Made by a program: the position numbers and the translations under genes. The notes under the pieces are model-generated. The model was not told the DNA's origin, made no database searches, and worked only from the letters and a program-made list of their open reading frames with translations. A DNA stretch of 38,345 nt from Sulfurivermis sp040755915 (GTDB lineage: Bacteria > Pseudomonadota > Gammaproteobacteria > Thiohalomonadales > Thiohalomonadaceae): assembly GCA_040755915.1 (NCBI GenBank), contig JBFLWM010000005.1, forward strand, positions 1 through 38,345. The letters are read 5' to 3'. The first letter of the stretch is position 1; every line of letters starts with the position of its first letter. Positions 1 to 7,380 of this stretch are shown here, in pieces.

Positions 1-45
1 ACACGCCGGGCCAATCGTCTTATCAAATAACTCGGTGGCATGCAT
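1..45 (-). CDS. 5' end of a truncated ORF of unknown function
   Basis: An ATG at position 45 on the minus strand opens a frame that runs off the left edge; only 15 codons are visible, beginning MHATELFDKT. A good Shine-Dalgarno sequence (AAAGGAG) lies about 8 bases upstream, which supports real translation. The fragment is too short to assign. A transposase is possible because the neighbourhood is an AT-richer accessory stretch, but that is only a guess. Confidence 0.35.
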   Translation of the reverse strand, partial: MHATELFDKTIGPAC

Positions 46-200
46 CGCCGGTTCTCCTTTGCGCCTAGACAACGCAAGAAGATCACGTCGGGCGATGCAT
101 GTCCACCTCTAATTCCTTTGCTATCAACTGGTTGTCGCTGGAGTTCGTGGGGATTCCTCAGGGTCTGTCCCCAATTATTGCACGGCGGTTTGGAATTATT
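46..200. other. Intergenic region with trace of a dispersed repeat
   Basis: No gene is seen here. Positions 161-177 read GGGTCTGTCCCCAATTA, which on the minus strand resembles the AATTGGGGTCAGACTCGA repeat around the RAYT gene at 11387-12070. It may be a relic of a related mobile repeat at the edge of the accessory region. Confidence 0.3.
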
Positions 201-731
201 TTAAGGGTACTGCCCCCCTTGTTTGTTTCTGACCAATTTGTTTGTTTTCTCTGTTTTCTCGACTTTGATTGGTAGAAACCTGATGAACTTTGTTGAGATC
301 ACGCCACCATATTCGCGTCGTTCTTCTACAACCTGACATCGCCACTCTTCCTCCGATGGCTCCAAAACAATCAACAGGTTGTATTTGAGATGATGATTCA
401 TTTGTCCATTCGCTGCGACAGCCCGGTATCCCCGCTTTTCCGCACACCACGATGAACTGTATCCTACCTTGCCCATATAAAAACCGCTCACCTTGACCGT
501 TCGCTCGATCAACTCCATCTTCCCGCCTTTGCTTGTATAAAACTCCTGTGAGTTTATTGCGCCTTCTGATGACATTGTCACAAACTGAATTTTCACACCA
601 TCGATCTCAGTGCCCCTATTAGCATCTGTCGTAATGATATGTGTCCCTGGCTGCGTGACCAAACTACGGTCACATCCAAGCAAACTCACAAATACGAGCA
701 TGCTAAGTATGATTCTCCTATTCACTGACAA
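201..731 (-). CDS. Putative lipoprotein of unknown function
   Basis: A 176-residue protein whose N-terminus has a short basic stretch, a hydrophobic segment and the lipobox LLGC with Cys20, so it is predicted to be exported and lipid-anchored. The rest is rich in polar residues and beta-prone stretches and matches no family I recognise. The start is taken as TTG at 731 because GGGAG lies 7 bases upstream; GTG at 725 is possible. Base composition is clearly lower in GC than the core genes to the right. No operon partner is evident, since the next gene upstream ends 53 bases before the start. Export is a sound inference; function is unknown. Confidence 0.7.
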   Translation of the reverse strand: MSVNRRIILSMLVFVSLLGCDRSLVTQPGTHIITTDANRGTEIDGVKIQFVTMSSEGAINSQEFYTSKGGKMELIERTVKVSGFYMGKVGYSSSWCAEKRGYRAVAANGQMNHHLKYNLLIVLEPSEEEWRCQVVEERREYGGVISTKFIRFLPIKVEKTEKTNKLVRNKQGGQYP

Positions 732-784
732 TATTTGTCTCCCTTTTTAACGGGCTAACGTCGGCTTGATTGGCTGGTTTGGCA

Positions 785-1549
785 TTAGATGCTACCCTCG
801 TGAGTCTTCACCAAGAACCAGCACATGCTTAACGCAAGAGATCTGCCGAGGCGTGCCATCTGCTCCTCCGATATTCCTATTGGACGATGCGAGCCCGGAC
901 TTATGAAGCCATAGACTCCCGCGAGCCCCTTCTCCTCTTCATGTGTAATGAACCCTACCTGCCGTAGGAAACTGATCACGGAGCCCCATTTAGTTTTATC
1001 GTAAGGCGGAGCGGTTTGCGACTCACCTTTTTCAGCTATGGATTTCGCCAAGGTTTCCAATGCGATACGGATATCATTGAGGCAAGCATTGTAGTTCGGT
1101 GGTGACGACCGAAACGACTCAGACGAAGCGTCGATCTTGCTCACAATGGCAAGAGCATCATCCAGGCCAGATACCTTTAGCGCGTCAATCAGATCGTCTT
1201 CCAACGGTGGTGCATCGCTGACCGATGGGTCGGTTTGCACAACCCTCTTCTGATCGATGACGTATCCATCAAGCTCAAGACAGCGACATAGATCCGAAAA
1301 CCGTTCGTCATACCGATACCGCGGACTCACACGTGTCCGCAAATCACCGGATGTCCTCGCAATTTCGTCAAGCAGCGAAAGCGTCTCCGCGTCGGTTGCA
1401 GAGCGAAGAGACTGAAGGACATCCGATAACAGTCTTCCATTCTCAACGGACGCATGCATCCCGTGCTTTCCGAGCAAGACAACCACGAACCCTACTTCGT
1501 AAAGCTCAAGGAACTGAGCAAGCGAGTACCGGGCTCTAGTGCCAATCAT
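785..1549 (-). CDS. Hypothetical protein, possible abortive-infection C-terminal (HEPN-like) domain
   Basis: A protein of about 254 residues with no signal peptide or membrane segment. The N-terminal third is helical and includes SLLDEIARTSGDLRTR. The middle carries a charged segment about two-thirds of the way along (PPNYNACLNDIRIALETLAK), and the C-terminus has a GVYGFISPGSHRPIG motif followed by a long amphipathic helix. This order (helix with R..LET, then a Gly/His-containing loop, then a terminal helix) resembles the Abi_C/HEPN-like proteins found beside defence genes, but I see no clear R-X4-6-H ribonuclease motif. ATG at 1549 is preferred; GTG at 1558 is an alternative and the AAAGGAGAGG upstream could serve either. 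It lies in the low-GC accessory stretch. The family assignment is tentative. Confidence 0.6.
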   Translation of the reverse strand: MIGTRARYSLAQFLELYEVGFVVVLLGKHGMHASVENGRLLSDVLQSLRSATDAETLSLLDEIARTSGDLRTRVSPRYRYDERFSDLCRCLELDGYVIDQKRVVQTDPSVSDAPPLEDDLIDALKVSGLDDALAIVSKIDASSESFRSSPPNYNACLNDIRIALETLAKSIAEKGESQTAPPYDKTKWGSVISFLRQVGFITHEEEKGLAGVYGFISPGSHRPIGISEEQMARLGRSLALSMCWFLVKTHEGSI

Positions 1550-1629
1550 CTTGCCCACCCTCTCCTTTCATGCCCAACGATTGAACTCACCCGCGAGCGG
1601 CGCATCAGCGCTGCGAGTCAGGTGGAGCG

Positions 1630-1659
1630 AAAAAAGGCCACCCTTGCGGGTGGCCTTTT
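1630..1659 (-). terminator. Rho-independent terminator after nrdJb
   Basis: Perfect 8-bp stem GGCCACCC/GGGTGGCC (1636-1643 and 1648-1655) with a GCAA tetraloop as read on the minus strand, followed there by six T. It is well placed to end the nrdJa-nrdJb transcript. The plus-strand side has four T, so weak bidirectional action is possible. Confidence 0.85.
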
Positions 1660-1695
1660 CTATTTGCCCAAAATATGCAGAAGTCACAAATTTTG

Positions 1696-1745
1696 GGGTA
1701 TTTACCTGCACGTTATGGGGTATCAGTTGCACCTTATGGGGTAAC
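1696..1745. repeat. Three direct TGGGGTA repeats at two-turn spacing
   Basis: TGGGGTA occurs at 1696-1702, 1718-1724 and 1739-1745, spaced 22 and 21 bases. The last two copies extend to a 17-base near-match (CTGCACGTTATGGGGTA against TTGCACCTTATGGGGTA). Regular spacing of about two helical turns suggests a binding site array, but no cognate regulator is visible. Confidence 0.5.
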
Positions 1746-1777
1746 CCACACTTCGCATCCCCTGCGGCTAACTCACA

Positions 1778-2473
1778 TCAACCGCACTTCGAATCGCCAC
1801 AGTTCAGACAAGTCATACACCCATCCATCTGTATCACCGCCTTGGTGTGGCACTTGCCGCACAGCTGGGCGCCGTCGGGGAATTCGCTCGGCTCCCTGGC
1901 CTCGGCGTCCTTGACGGTGGCGTTGTACTGGGCGCGCTTTTCCTCGATCAGCTTGCGCTGGTGTTCGTCGAGGTCGTTGCTCTTGATCAGGCCGATCATG
2001 CGCAGGTGGCATTCGATGGCGTCGCCGATCTCGGCCACCAGGGAGGGCATGTATTTGCCGCCCTTCTTGAAGTAGCCGCCGCGCGGGTCGAACACCGAGC
2101 GCAGTTCCTCCACCAGGAAGGTGACGTCGCCGCCTTTTCTGAACACGGCGGAGATGATGCGGGTCAGGGCCACTATCCACTGGAAGTGGTCCATGTTCTT
2201 CGAGTTGATGAACACCTCGAAGGGGCGGCGCAGTTCGTGCTCGGTGCCGGCGTTCAGGATCACGTCGTTGATGGTGACGTAGAGGGCGTGCTCGGACAGC
2301 GGCGTCTTCACCTTGTAGGTGGAGCCGAGCAGCATCTCCGGGCGCTCCAGCGTCTCGGTGAGGTGGACGACGTTGCTCTCTTTCTTTACCTCGGCGACGG
2401 CGGCCGCTTCTTTCTTGTCTTCTTCTTTGACGACGCCGTAACCGACTATCTTCTTTTCGATCTTGATGGCCAT
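1778..2473 (-). CDS. nrdJb: Split class II ribonucleotide reductase, small C-terminal subunit NrdJb
   Basis: A 231-residue protein matching the TSCPD-domain subunit of the split adenosylcobalamin-dependent ribonucleotide reductase known from Pseudomonas. The central domain (about residues 45-165) contains ALYVTINDV, EVFINSKNMDHFQW and a segment ending ECHLRMIGL. The C-terminus carries two CxxC pairs, CGKC and CLNC, followed by SKCG; such Cys clusters are thought to bind metal or re-reduce the catalytic subunit. Start ATG at 2473 has AGGAGA 7 bases upstream. It follows nrdJa on the same strand, but 210 bases separate the two, and that gap holds a palindromic repeat. It is expected to act with NrdJa in making deoxyribonucleotides in the cytoplasm. 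Confidence 0.9.
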   Translation of the reverse strand: MAIKIEKKIVGYGVVKEEDKKEAAAVAEVKKESNVVHLTETLERPEMLLGSTYKVKTPLSEHALYVTINDVILNAGTEHELRRPFEVFINSKNMDHFQWIVALTRIISAVFRKGGDVTFLVEELRSVFDPRGGYFKKGGKYMPSLVAEIGDAIECHLRMIGLIKSNDLDEHQRKLIEEKRAQYNATVKDAEAREPSEFPDGAQLCGKCHTKAVIQMDGCMTCLNCGDSKCG

Positions 2474-2588
2474 GTGGTTTTCTCCTTAGCCGGGGTTAAG
2501 AACGGGGGGCACGGAGCTGCTTTGGTTTTTCTCCGTGCCCGCCGTGGCTTTCCCCCTGGCAAAACGCTGTTGTTGTGTCCTTTTCTCT

Positions 2589-2673
2589 ATCCCCTCACCC
2601 TAACCCTGGGCCACATGCTCCCTGCGTGTCCAACCGACTACATCCGTGTAGTCGTCTCCCTGGGGGAGAGGGG
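2589..2673. repeat. Palindromic REP-like repeat between nrdJa and nrdJb
   Basis: CCCCTCACCCTAACCCT (2591-2607) is partly complementary to CTCCCTGGGGGAGAGGGG (2656-2673). A nested 6-bp hairpin GACTAC/GTAGTC lies at 2636-2641 and 2648-2653. The G-rich arms look like a dispersed repeat type common in proteobacteria; a related palindrome is at 15166-15189. Inside an operon it could stabilise or process the mRNA between the two subunits. Confidence 0.6.
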
Positions 2674-2683
2674 ATTGGGCGGG

Positions 2684-4843
2684 TCAGAACTTGCCGTAAT
2701 AGCCTTCCTTGATGGCGTCGTACAGGTTGGCGGCGGTGTGCATTTCGCCGTCGTATTCGATCTCTTCGTTGCCCTTCACTTCCAGCACCTGGCCGCCTTC
2801 CAGTTCGAAGCGGTAGGTGGTGTTCTCCAGGTCCTTTTCCTTGACCAGGACGCCCTGGAAGGCCTCGGGGTTGAAGCGGAAGGTGGTGCAGCCCTTGAGG
2901 TCCTGTTCGTAGGCGTAGAGGTAGATGTCCTTGAAATCCTCGTAGGGGAAGTCGGTGGGGACGTTCGCCGTCTTGGAGATGGAGGAGTCGATCCACTTCT
3001 GCGCCGCGGCCTGGATGTCGACGTGCTGCTTGGGGGTGACTTCATCGGCGGAGATGAAGTACTCGGGCAGGTTCTGCTCCGGCTTGTCGGCGTAGGGCAT
3101 GGCCTGCGGGTTGACCAGTTCGCGGTAGGCGAGCAGTTCGAAGGAGAACACGTCCACCTTCTCCTTGGTCTTCTTGCCTTCGCGGATCACGTTGCGCGAG
3201 TAGTGGTGCGCGAACGAGGGCTCGATGCCGTTGCTGGCGTTGTTGGCCAGGGACAGGGAGATGGTGCCGGTCGGGGCGATGGAGCTGTGGTGGGTGAAGC
3301 GGCAGCCCACCTCGGCCAGCTCGCTGACCAGTTCCGGATCGACCTCGGCGACGCGCTGCATGTAGCGGCTGTAGCGGGCGTGCAGCACCTTGCCCTTCAC
3401 CTTCTGGCCGACCTTGTAGCCGTCCTTCTTCATCTCCGGGCGCTTGCGCAGCATGTCGCCGGTGATCTTGAACTCCTGCTCCATGATCGGGGCGGGGCCC
3501 TTCTCCCTGGCCAGGTCGAGACCGGTGCGCCAGCCGACCAGGGCCATCTCGCGGGTGACGCGCTCGGTGAAGGCGACGGAGTCGTCGTCACCGTACTTCA
3601 TGCGCAGCATGGTCAGGGTGGAGCCGAGGCCGAGGTAGCCCATGCCGTGGCGGCGCTTGGTGGTGATCTCGATGCGCTGCTGCTCCAGCGGCAGGCCGTT
3701 GATCTCCACCACGTTGTCGAGCATGCGGGTGAACACCGACACCGCTTCGCGGAAGCTGTCCCAGTCGAAGCGGGCCTTGTCGGTGAACGGGTCGACGACG
3801 AACTTGGTCAGGTTGATGGAGCCGAGCAGGCAGGAGCCGTAGGGCGGCAGGCCCTGTTCGCCGCAGGGGTTGGTGGCGCGGATGTTCTCGCAGAACCAGT
3901 TGTTGTTCATCTCGTTGTACTGATCGATGAGGATGAAGCCCGGTTCGGCGAAGTCGTAGGTGGAGGCCATGATCATGTCCCACAGACGACGGGCGCGGAT
4001 GGTCTTGTAGATCTTGCAGGCGACCAGACCCTCGTCGTTGGCGATATAGCCTTCGGTGGTGGGCCATTCGCGCCAGATCACGTTGGCGCGATCGGACAGG
4101 TCGATCCTGTCGATCTCCACTTCCTTCTCGGACAGCGGGAAGGCCAGTTCCCACTCGGCGTCGGCCTTGACCGCCTCCATGAAGTCGCGCGTCACCAGCA
4201 GCGACAGGTTGAACTGGCGCAGGCGGCCGTCCTCGCGCTTGGCGCGGATGAAGTCCGTCACGTCCGGGTGGCCGACGTCGAAGGTCGCCATCTGCGCGCC
4301 GCGGCGGCCGCCGGCGGAGGAGACGGTGAAACACATCTTGTCGAAGATATCCATGAAGGACAGCGGGCCGGAGGTGTAGGCACCGGCGCCGGCGACGAAG
4401 GCGCCCTTGGGACGCAGGGTGGAGAACTCGTAGCCGATGCCGCAGCCGGCCTTCAGGGTCAGCCCCGCCTCGTGCACCTTGCCGAGGATGTCGTCCATGG
4501 AGTCGCGCACCGTGCCGGAGACGGTGCAGTTGATGGTGGAGGTAGCCGGCTTGTAGGCCAGCGCGCCGGCGTTGGAGGTGATGCGGCCGGCCGGGATGGC
4601 GCCCTGGCGCAGCGCCCACAGGAAGCGGCCGTACCACTCCTCGCGCTTCTCCTGGGTGTCCTCGACGTCGGCCAGGGCGCGGGCGACGCGCTGGTAGGTG
4701 TCGTCGATGGCCTGGTCGATGACTTCGCCGGACTTGGTCTTGAGTCGGTATTTCTTGTCCCAGATGTCCAGGGACGCGGGTTGGAACGGAATTTCGGTGA
4801 CTGTGGTGGAAACTGCCTTGAGATGTGCCGTGCTCTTGGTCAC
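2684..4843 (-). CDS. nrdJa: Class II (B12-dependent) ribonucleotide reductase, catalytic subunit NrdJa
   Basis: A 719-residue catalytic subunit that reduces ribonucleotides using adenosylcobalamin, with no need for oxygen. Visible signatures are Cys106 in TINCTVSGT (position of the redox Cys), the glycine-rich AGCGIGYEF near 132-140, and the active-site loop NPCGE at 325-329, which carries the radical Cys and catalytic Asn/Glu pattern. Near the C-terminus are FTHHSSIAPTGTISL and the phosphate-binding type sequence PTGTISLSLANN. The protein stops before the TSCPD region, which is supplied by NrdJb, as in the Pseudomonas split enzyme (about 730 plus 230 residues). The GTG start at 4843 follows GGGAG at 10 bases. 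Two NrdR boxes upstream indicate control by the dNTP-sensing repressor NrdR, whose gene is not in this window. Confidence 0.93.
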   Translation of the reverse strand: MTKSTAHLKAVSTTVTEIPFQPASLDIWDKKYRLKTKSGEVIDQAIDDTYQRVARALADVEDTQEKREEWYGRFLWALRQGAIPAGRITSNAGALAYKPATSTINCTVSGTVRDSMDDILGKVHEAGLTLKAGCGIGYEFSTLRPKGAFVAGAGAYTSGPLSFMDIFDKMCFTVSSAGGRRGAQMATFDVGHPDVTDFIRAKREDGRLRQFNLSLLVTRDFMEAVKADAEWELAFPLSEKEVEIDRIDLSDRANVIWREWPTTEGYIANDEGLVACKIYKTIRARRLWDMIMASTYDFAEPGFILIDQYNEMNNNWFCENIRATNPCGEQGLPPYGSCLLGSINLTKFVVDPFTDKARFDWDSFREAVSVFTRMLDNVVEINGLPLEQQRIEITTKRRHGMGYLGLGSTLTMLRMKYGDDDSVAFTERVTREMALVGWRTGLDLAREKGPAPIMEQEFKITGDMLRKRPEMKKDGYKVGQKVKGKVLHARYSRYMQRVAEVDPELVSELAEVGCRFTHHSSIAPTGTISLSLANNASNGIEPSFAHHYSRNVIREGKKTKEKVDVFSFELLAYRELVNPQAMPYADKPEQNLPEYFISADEVTPKQHVDIQAAAQKWIDSSISKTANVPTDFPYEDFKDIYLYAYEQDLKGCTTFRFNPEAFQGVLVKEKDLENTTYRFELEGGQVLEVKGNEEIEYDGEMHTAANLYDAIKEGYYGKF

Positions 4844-4922
4844 TTATTCAATTCTCCCTTTATTGTTGTCTGCTCAGGTGCCGCCGCCTTCCTGCGACAC
4901 GTCGTGGTCCTGATGCTGCTCA

Positions 4923-4938
4923 ACACAATATGTTGTTA
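4923..4938. promoter_or_regulatory. NrdR box, proximal
   Basis: ACACAATATGTTGTTA matches the NrdR box pattern (ACACWATATNTWGTGT) in most positions. It lies just downstream of the predicted nrdJa transcription start, where a bound repressor would block RNA polymerase. Confidence 0.75.
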
Positions 4939-4948
4939 TGGGCGCAAT

Positions 4949-4977
4949 AGGTTAGGGATGCCGGCCCGGACTGTCAA
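4949..4977 (-). promoter_or_regulatory. Predicted nrdJa promoter
   Basis: On the minus strand a perfect -35 TTGACA (4977-4972) is followed after 17 bases by TAACCT (4954-4949), a 3/6 match to the -10 box. The implied start is near 4942, so the proximal NrdR box would cover about +4 to +19. The -10 is weak, so this is an inference. Confidence 0.5.
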
Positions 4978-5065
4978 CAAAAAGAAATTTATTACAAAAC
5001 AATGGATTAAAAATTTTCTTTGTGGATTCATGAAGATACGCCAGGCACCAGAATTGTGCATGGAG

Positions 5066-5081
5066 ACACAATATGTAGTGT
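5066..5081. promoter_or_regulatory. NrdR box, distal and near perfect
   Basis: ACACAATATGTAGTGT is an almost ideal NrdR box. It is centred 143 bases from the proximal box, much farther than the two- or three-turn spacing usual for paired NrdR boxes. It also lies between nrdJa and the divergent hsp20 gene. Confidence 0.85.
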
Positions 5082-5183
5082 CCCTAATATAGCCGTTTTT
5101 CGGCCCGCATGGGCGCAAGTGAGTTCTCACCAACCGGCCGCCAGCCCGCACGGCGTCTATGATTTCCCTGTCCACGGTGCGGC

Positions 5184-5212
5184 CTTGATCTGCCGTCGCC
5201 CGATTCCCATAT
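5184..5212 (+). promoter_or_regulatory. Predicted sigma32 (heat-shock) promoter of hsp20
   Basis: CTTGATC (5184-5190) and TCCCATAT (5205-5212) with a 14-base spacer fit the heat-shock consensus CTTGAAA-N11-16-CCCCATNT with few mismatches. The implied start is near 5219, giving a 5' leader of about 35 bases before the Hsp20 ATG. The genes downstream are chaperones, which agrees. Confidence 0.65.
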
Positions 5213-5252
5213 GTGGGATCAGCTATCCCATCAACCGAAGAGGAGGTTAATC

Positions 5253-5684
5253 ATGAGCCTGGTTCGCTACGATCCCTGGAGCCTGCTGGACCAACTGCGC
5301 CGTGAGATGGACCGCGCCTACGAGGGCCGCGAGGAGACCGGCATCAGCACCGCATCCGACTGGGTGCCCGCCGTGGACATCAAGGAAGAGGCCGACTGCT
5401 TCATCATTCACGCCGATGTCCCCGGCGTCGACCCCAAGGCCATCGAGGTCCACGCCGAGAACGGCATGCTGACCATCAAGGGCGAGCGCGAGTCGGAGAA
5501 GAAGGAGGAGAAGGAAGGCTACAAGCGGGTGGAGCGCGTCTACGGCAGCTTCTTCCGCCGCTTCAGCCTGCCCGACACCGCCGACACCGACAAAATCACC
5601 GCCCGGAGCAACAACGGCGTGCTGGAGGTGCGCGTGCCGAAACACGAGAAGGTGCAGCCGCGCAAGATCACGGTCGAAGGCTGA
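5253..5684 (+). CDS. Small heat-shock protein, Hsp20/alpha-crystallin family
   Basis: A 143-residue ATP-independent holdase chaperone that binds unfolding proteins in the cytoplasm. The N-terminus MSLVRYDPWSLLDQLRREMD is typical of class A bacterial Hsp20. The alpha-crystallin domain spans about residues 38-130, with VPAVDIKEEADCFIIHADVP, NGMLTIKGER and YGSFFRRFSLP, and it ends with the conserved NGVLEVRVPK. The start is ATG 5253 because a perfect AGGAGG (5241-5246) lies 6 bases upstream; an in-frame ATG at 5211 falls on the predicted promoter and is rejected. It is the first gene of a proteostasis cluster (cbpA, second hsp20, degQ), and a sigma32-like promoter precedes it. Confidence 0.95.
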   Translation: MSLVRYDPWSLLDQLRREMDRAYEGREETGISTASDWVPAVDIKEEADCFIIHADVPGVDPKAIEVHAENGMLTIKGERESEKKEEKEGYKRVERVYGSFFRRFSLPDTADTDKITARSNNGVLEVRVPKHEKVQPRKITVEG

Positions 5685-5725
5685 TCAAAAACCGGAAGCC
5701 AGATGCAGGATGGGCAAAGCCAGAC

Positions 5726-5813
5726 ACGTAGGATGGGCAAAGCGTCAGCGTGCCCATCATTTGGCAGCATGCACATGGCCGATGGGCACGCTGTCGCTTT
5801 GCCCATCCTACGT
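5726..5813. repeat. Large inverted repeat with GTAGGATGGGC heads
   Basis: Two 33-bp arms (5726-5758 and 5781-5813) are complementary at 32 of 33 positions around a 22-base loop. The outer ends read ACGTAGGATGGGCAAAGCG. A further partial copy lies just before, at about 5702-5720. This is a known type of dispersed palindrome in gammaproteobacteria and shares the GTAGG head with the other repeats in the window. It lies between hsp20 and cbpA. Confidence 0.85.
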
Positions 5814-5863
5814 CTGTTAATCCGGCACGAGCCTGATCCCGACGCCCTCGCACCTGGTTGCGT

Positions 5864-6817
5864 ATGAGATACAAGGACTACTACAAAATCCTCGGCGTGG
5901 AGCGCAGCGCCACCCAGGACGACATCAAGCGCGCCTACCGCAGGCTGGCGCGCAAGTACCATCCGGACGTCAGCAAGGAGCCGGACGCCGAGGAGCGCTT
6001 CAAGGAGGTGAATGAGGCGCACGAGGTCCTGCAGGACCCGGACAAGCGCGCCGCCTACGATCGCCTCGGCGCCAACTGGAAGGCCGGTCAGGACTTCACC
6101 CCGCCGCCGGGCTGGGACACCGGCTTCGAATTCCGCGGCGGCGGCGGTTTCAGCGGCAGCGATTTTTCCGACTTCTTCGAGAGCCTGTTCGGCCACGGCA
6201 GCCCCTTCGGCGACACCTTCCAGCAGCGTCGCGGCAGCGGCGGCTTCCGCCTGCGCGGCGAGGACCGCCGCGCCAAAATTCGCATCCGCCTGGAAGACGC
6301 CTTCCACGGCGGCGAGCGCGCCATCCGCCTGGAGACCCCGCAGGTGGATGCCCGCGGCCACGTCACCCTGCGCCCGCACACCCTCAAGGTGCGCATCCCC
6401 GCCGGCATCAATGCCGGCCAGCAGATCCGCCTCGGCGGCAAGGGTGCGCCCGGCCAGGGCGGCGGCCCGGCCGGTGATCTGTATCTGGAGGTGGAGTTCG
6501 AGCCGCATGCGCTCTACACGGTGGACGGGCGCGATATCCATCTCGACCTGCCCATCACGCCCTGGGAGGCCGCCCTCGGCGCCCGCGTCGCCGTGCCCAC
6601 CCTGGGCGGCGCGGTGGAGATGAAGATCCCCGCCGGCGCCTACAGCGGCCAGAAGCTGCGCCTCAAGGGCCGCGGCCTGCCCGGCCAGCCGCCCGGCGAT
6701 CAATACGCCGTGCTGCAGATCGTCACGCCGCCGGCGGACAGCACCAAGGCGAAGAAGCTCTACGAGGAGATGGCGCGCAGCATGCCGTTCAATCCGAGGC
6801 GGCATATGGAGGGTTGA
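5864..6817 (+). CDS. cbpA: DnaJ-family co-chaperone CbpA (curved DNA-binding protein)
   Basis: A 317-residue class B J-protein. The J domain fills residues 1-70, starting RYKDYYKILGV and carrying the essential HPD motif in ARKYHPDVSKEP. A Gly/Phe-rich linker follows at about 80-130, then two beta-rich C-terminal substrate-binding domains with LKVRIPAGINAGQQIRLGGK and VEMKIPAGAYSGQKLRLKGR. The zinc fingers of DnaJ proper are absent, which separates it from DnaJ. It stimulates DnaK ATPase and can bind curved DNA. ATG 5864 is chosen; TTG 5858 is in frame but less likely, and no strong ribosome site is visible. The usual modulator gene cbpM is not next to it; instead a tandem repeat array follows. 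Confidence 0.93.
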   Translation: MRYKDYYKILGVERSATQDDIKRAYRRLARKYHPDVSKEPDAEERFKEVNEAHEVLQDPDKRAAYDRLGANWKAGQDFTPPPGWDTGFEFRGGGGFSGSDFSDFFESLFGHGSPFGDTFQQRRGSGGFRLRGEDRRAKIRIRLEDAFHGGERAIRLETPQVDARGHVTLRPHTLKVRIPAGINAGQQIRLGGKGAPGQGGGPAGDLYLEVEFEPHALYTVDGRDIHLDLPITPWEAALGARVAVPTLGGAVEMKIPAGAYSGQKLRLKGRGLPGQPPGDQYAVLQIVTPPADSTKAKKLYEEMARSMPFNPRRHMEG

Positions 6818-6833
6818 TGCCGCGCCTGTACGG

Positions 6834-7298
6834 CACGGTATCCGTAGGAGCGGCTCTGCCGCGATGGGGCGCGGAGCCAGACGACAGGCCGTATCGCGGC
6901 GCAGCCGCTCCTACAAAGGCCACGGTATCCGTAGGAGCGGCTCTGCCGCGATGGGGCGCGGAGCCAGACGACAGGCCGTATCGCGGCGTAGCCGCTCCTA
7001 CAAAGGCCACGGTATCCATAGGAGCGGCTCTGCCGCGATGGCGCCGGGCCCGACGACAGGCCGTATCGCGGCGCAGCCGCTCCTACAAAGGCACGGTATC
7101 CGTAGGAGCGAATCGTATTCGCGACCTGCCGTGCCCCGATTGGCGCTGTATCGCGGATACGATCCGCTCCTACAAAGGCCACGGTATCCGTAGGAGCGGC
7201 TCTGCCGCGATGCGGCACCGAGCCAGACGACAGGCCGTATCGCGGCGCAGCCGCTCCTACAAAGGCCACGGTATTCGTAGGAGCGGCTCTGCCGCGAT
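6834..7298. repeat. Tandem array of 87-bp palindromic (BIME-like) units
   Basis: Units begin with CACGGTA at 6834, 6921, 7008, 7092, 7180 and 7267 (periods 87, 87, 84, 88, 87), giving five units plus a partial. Each unit is a head GTAGGAGCGGCTCTGCCGCG, a spacer, and an inverted copy ending CCGCTCCTAC. Unit four (7092-7179) has different arms, GTAGGAGCGAATCGTATTCG, with the same head. It fills the cbpA-hsp20 gap; no gene is seen in these 560 bases. Long frames through it are artefacts of an 87-base period being a multiple of three. Confidence 0.9.
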
Positions 7299-7380
7299 GT
7301 GATGCCGGGCCAGGCAGGCCACAAGGGAACTTGCCGCAACACATCCTGTCTTTCATTACGCCGATCACAAGGAGACGACG

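Noticed and set aside
1847..5092. A 1081-codon plus-strand frame opposite nrdJb and nrdJa
   Set aside because: It is a shadow of the reductase genes on the other strand: composition follows their codon positions and no domain is recognisable.
4844..5252. Cobalamin riboswitch before the B12-dependent reductase
   Set aside because: No B12-box-like sequence was found on either strand; NrdR boxes explain regulation better.
6834..7298. CRISPR-like appearance of the repeated units
   Set aside because: Units are nearly identical throughout with no unique spacers, and no cas genes are present.
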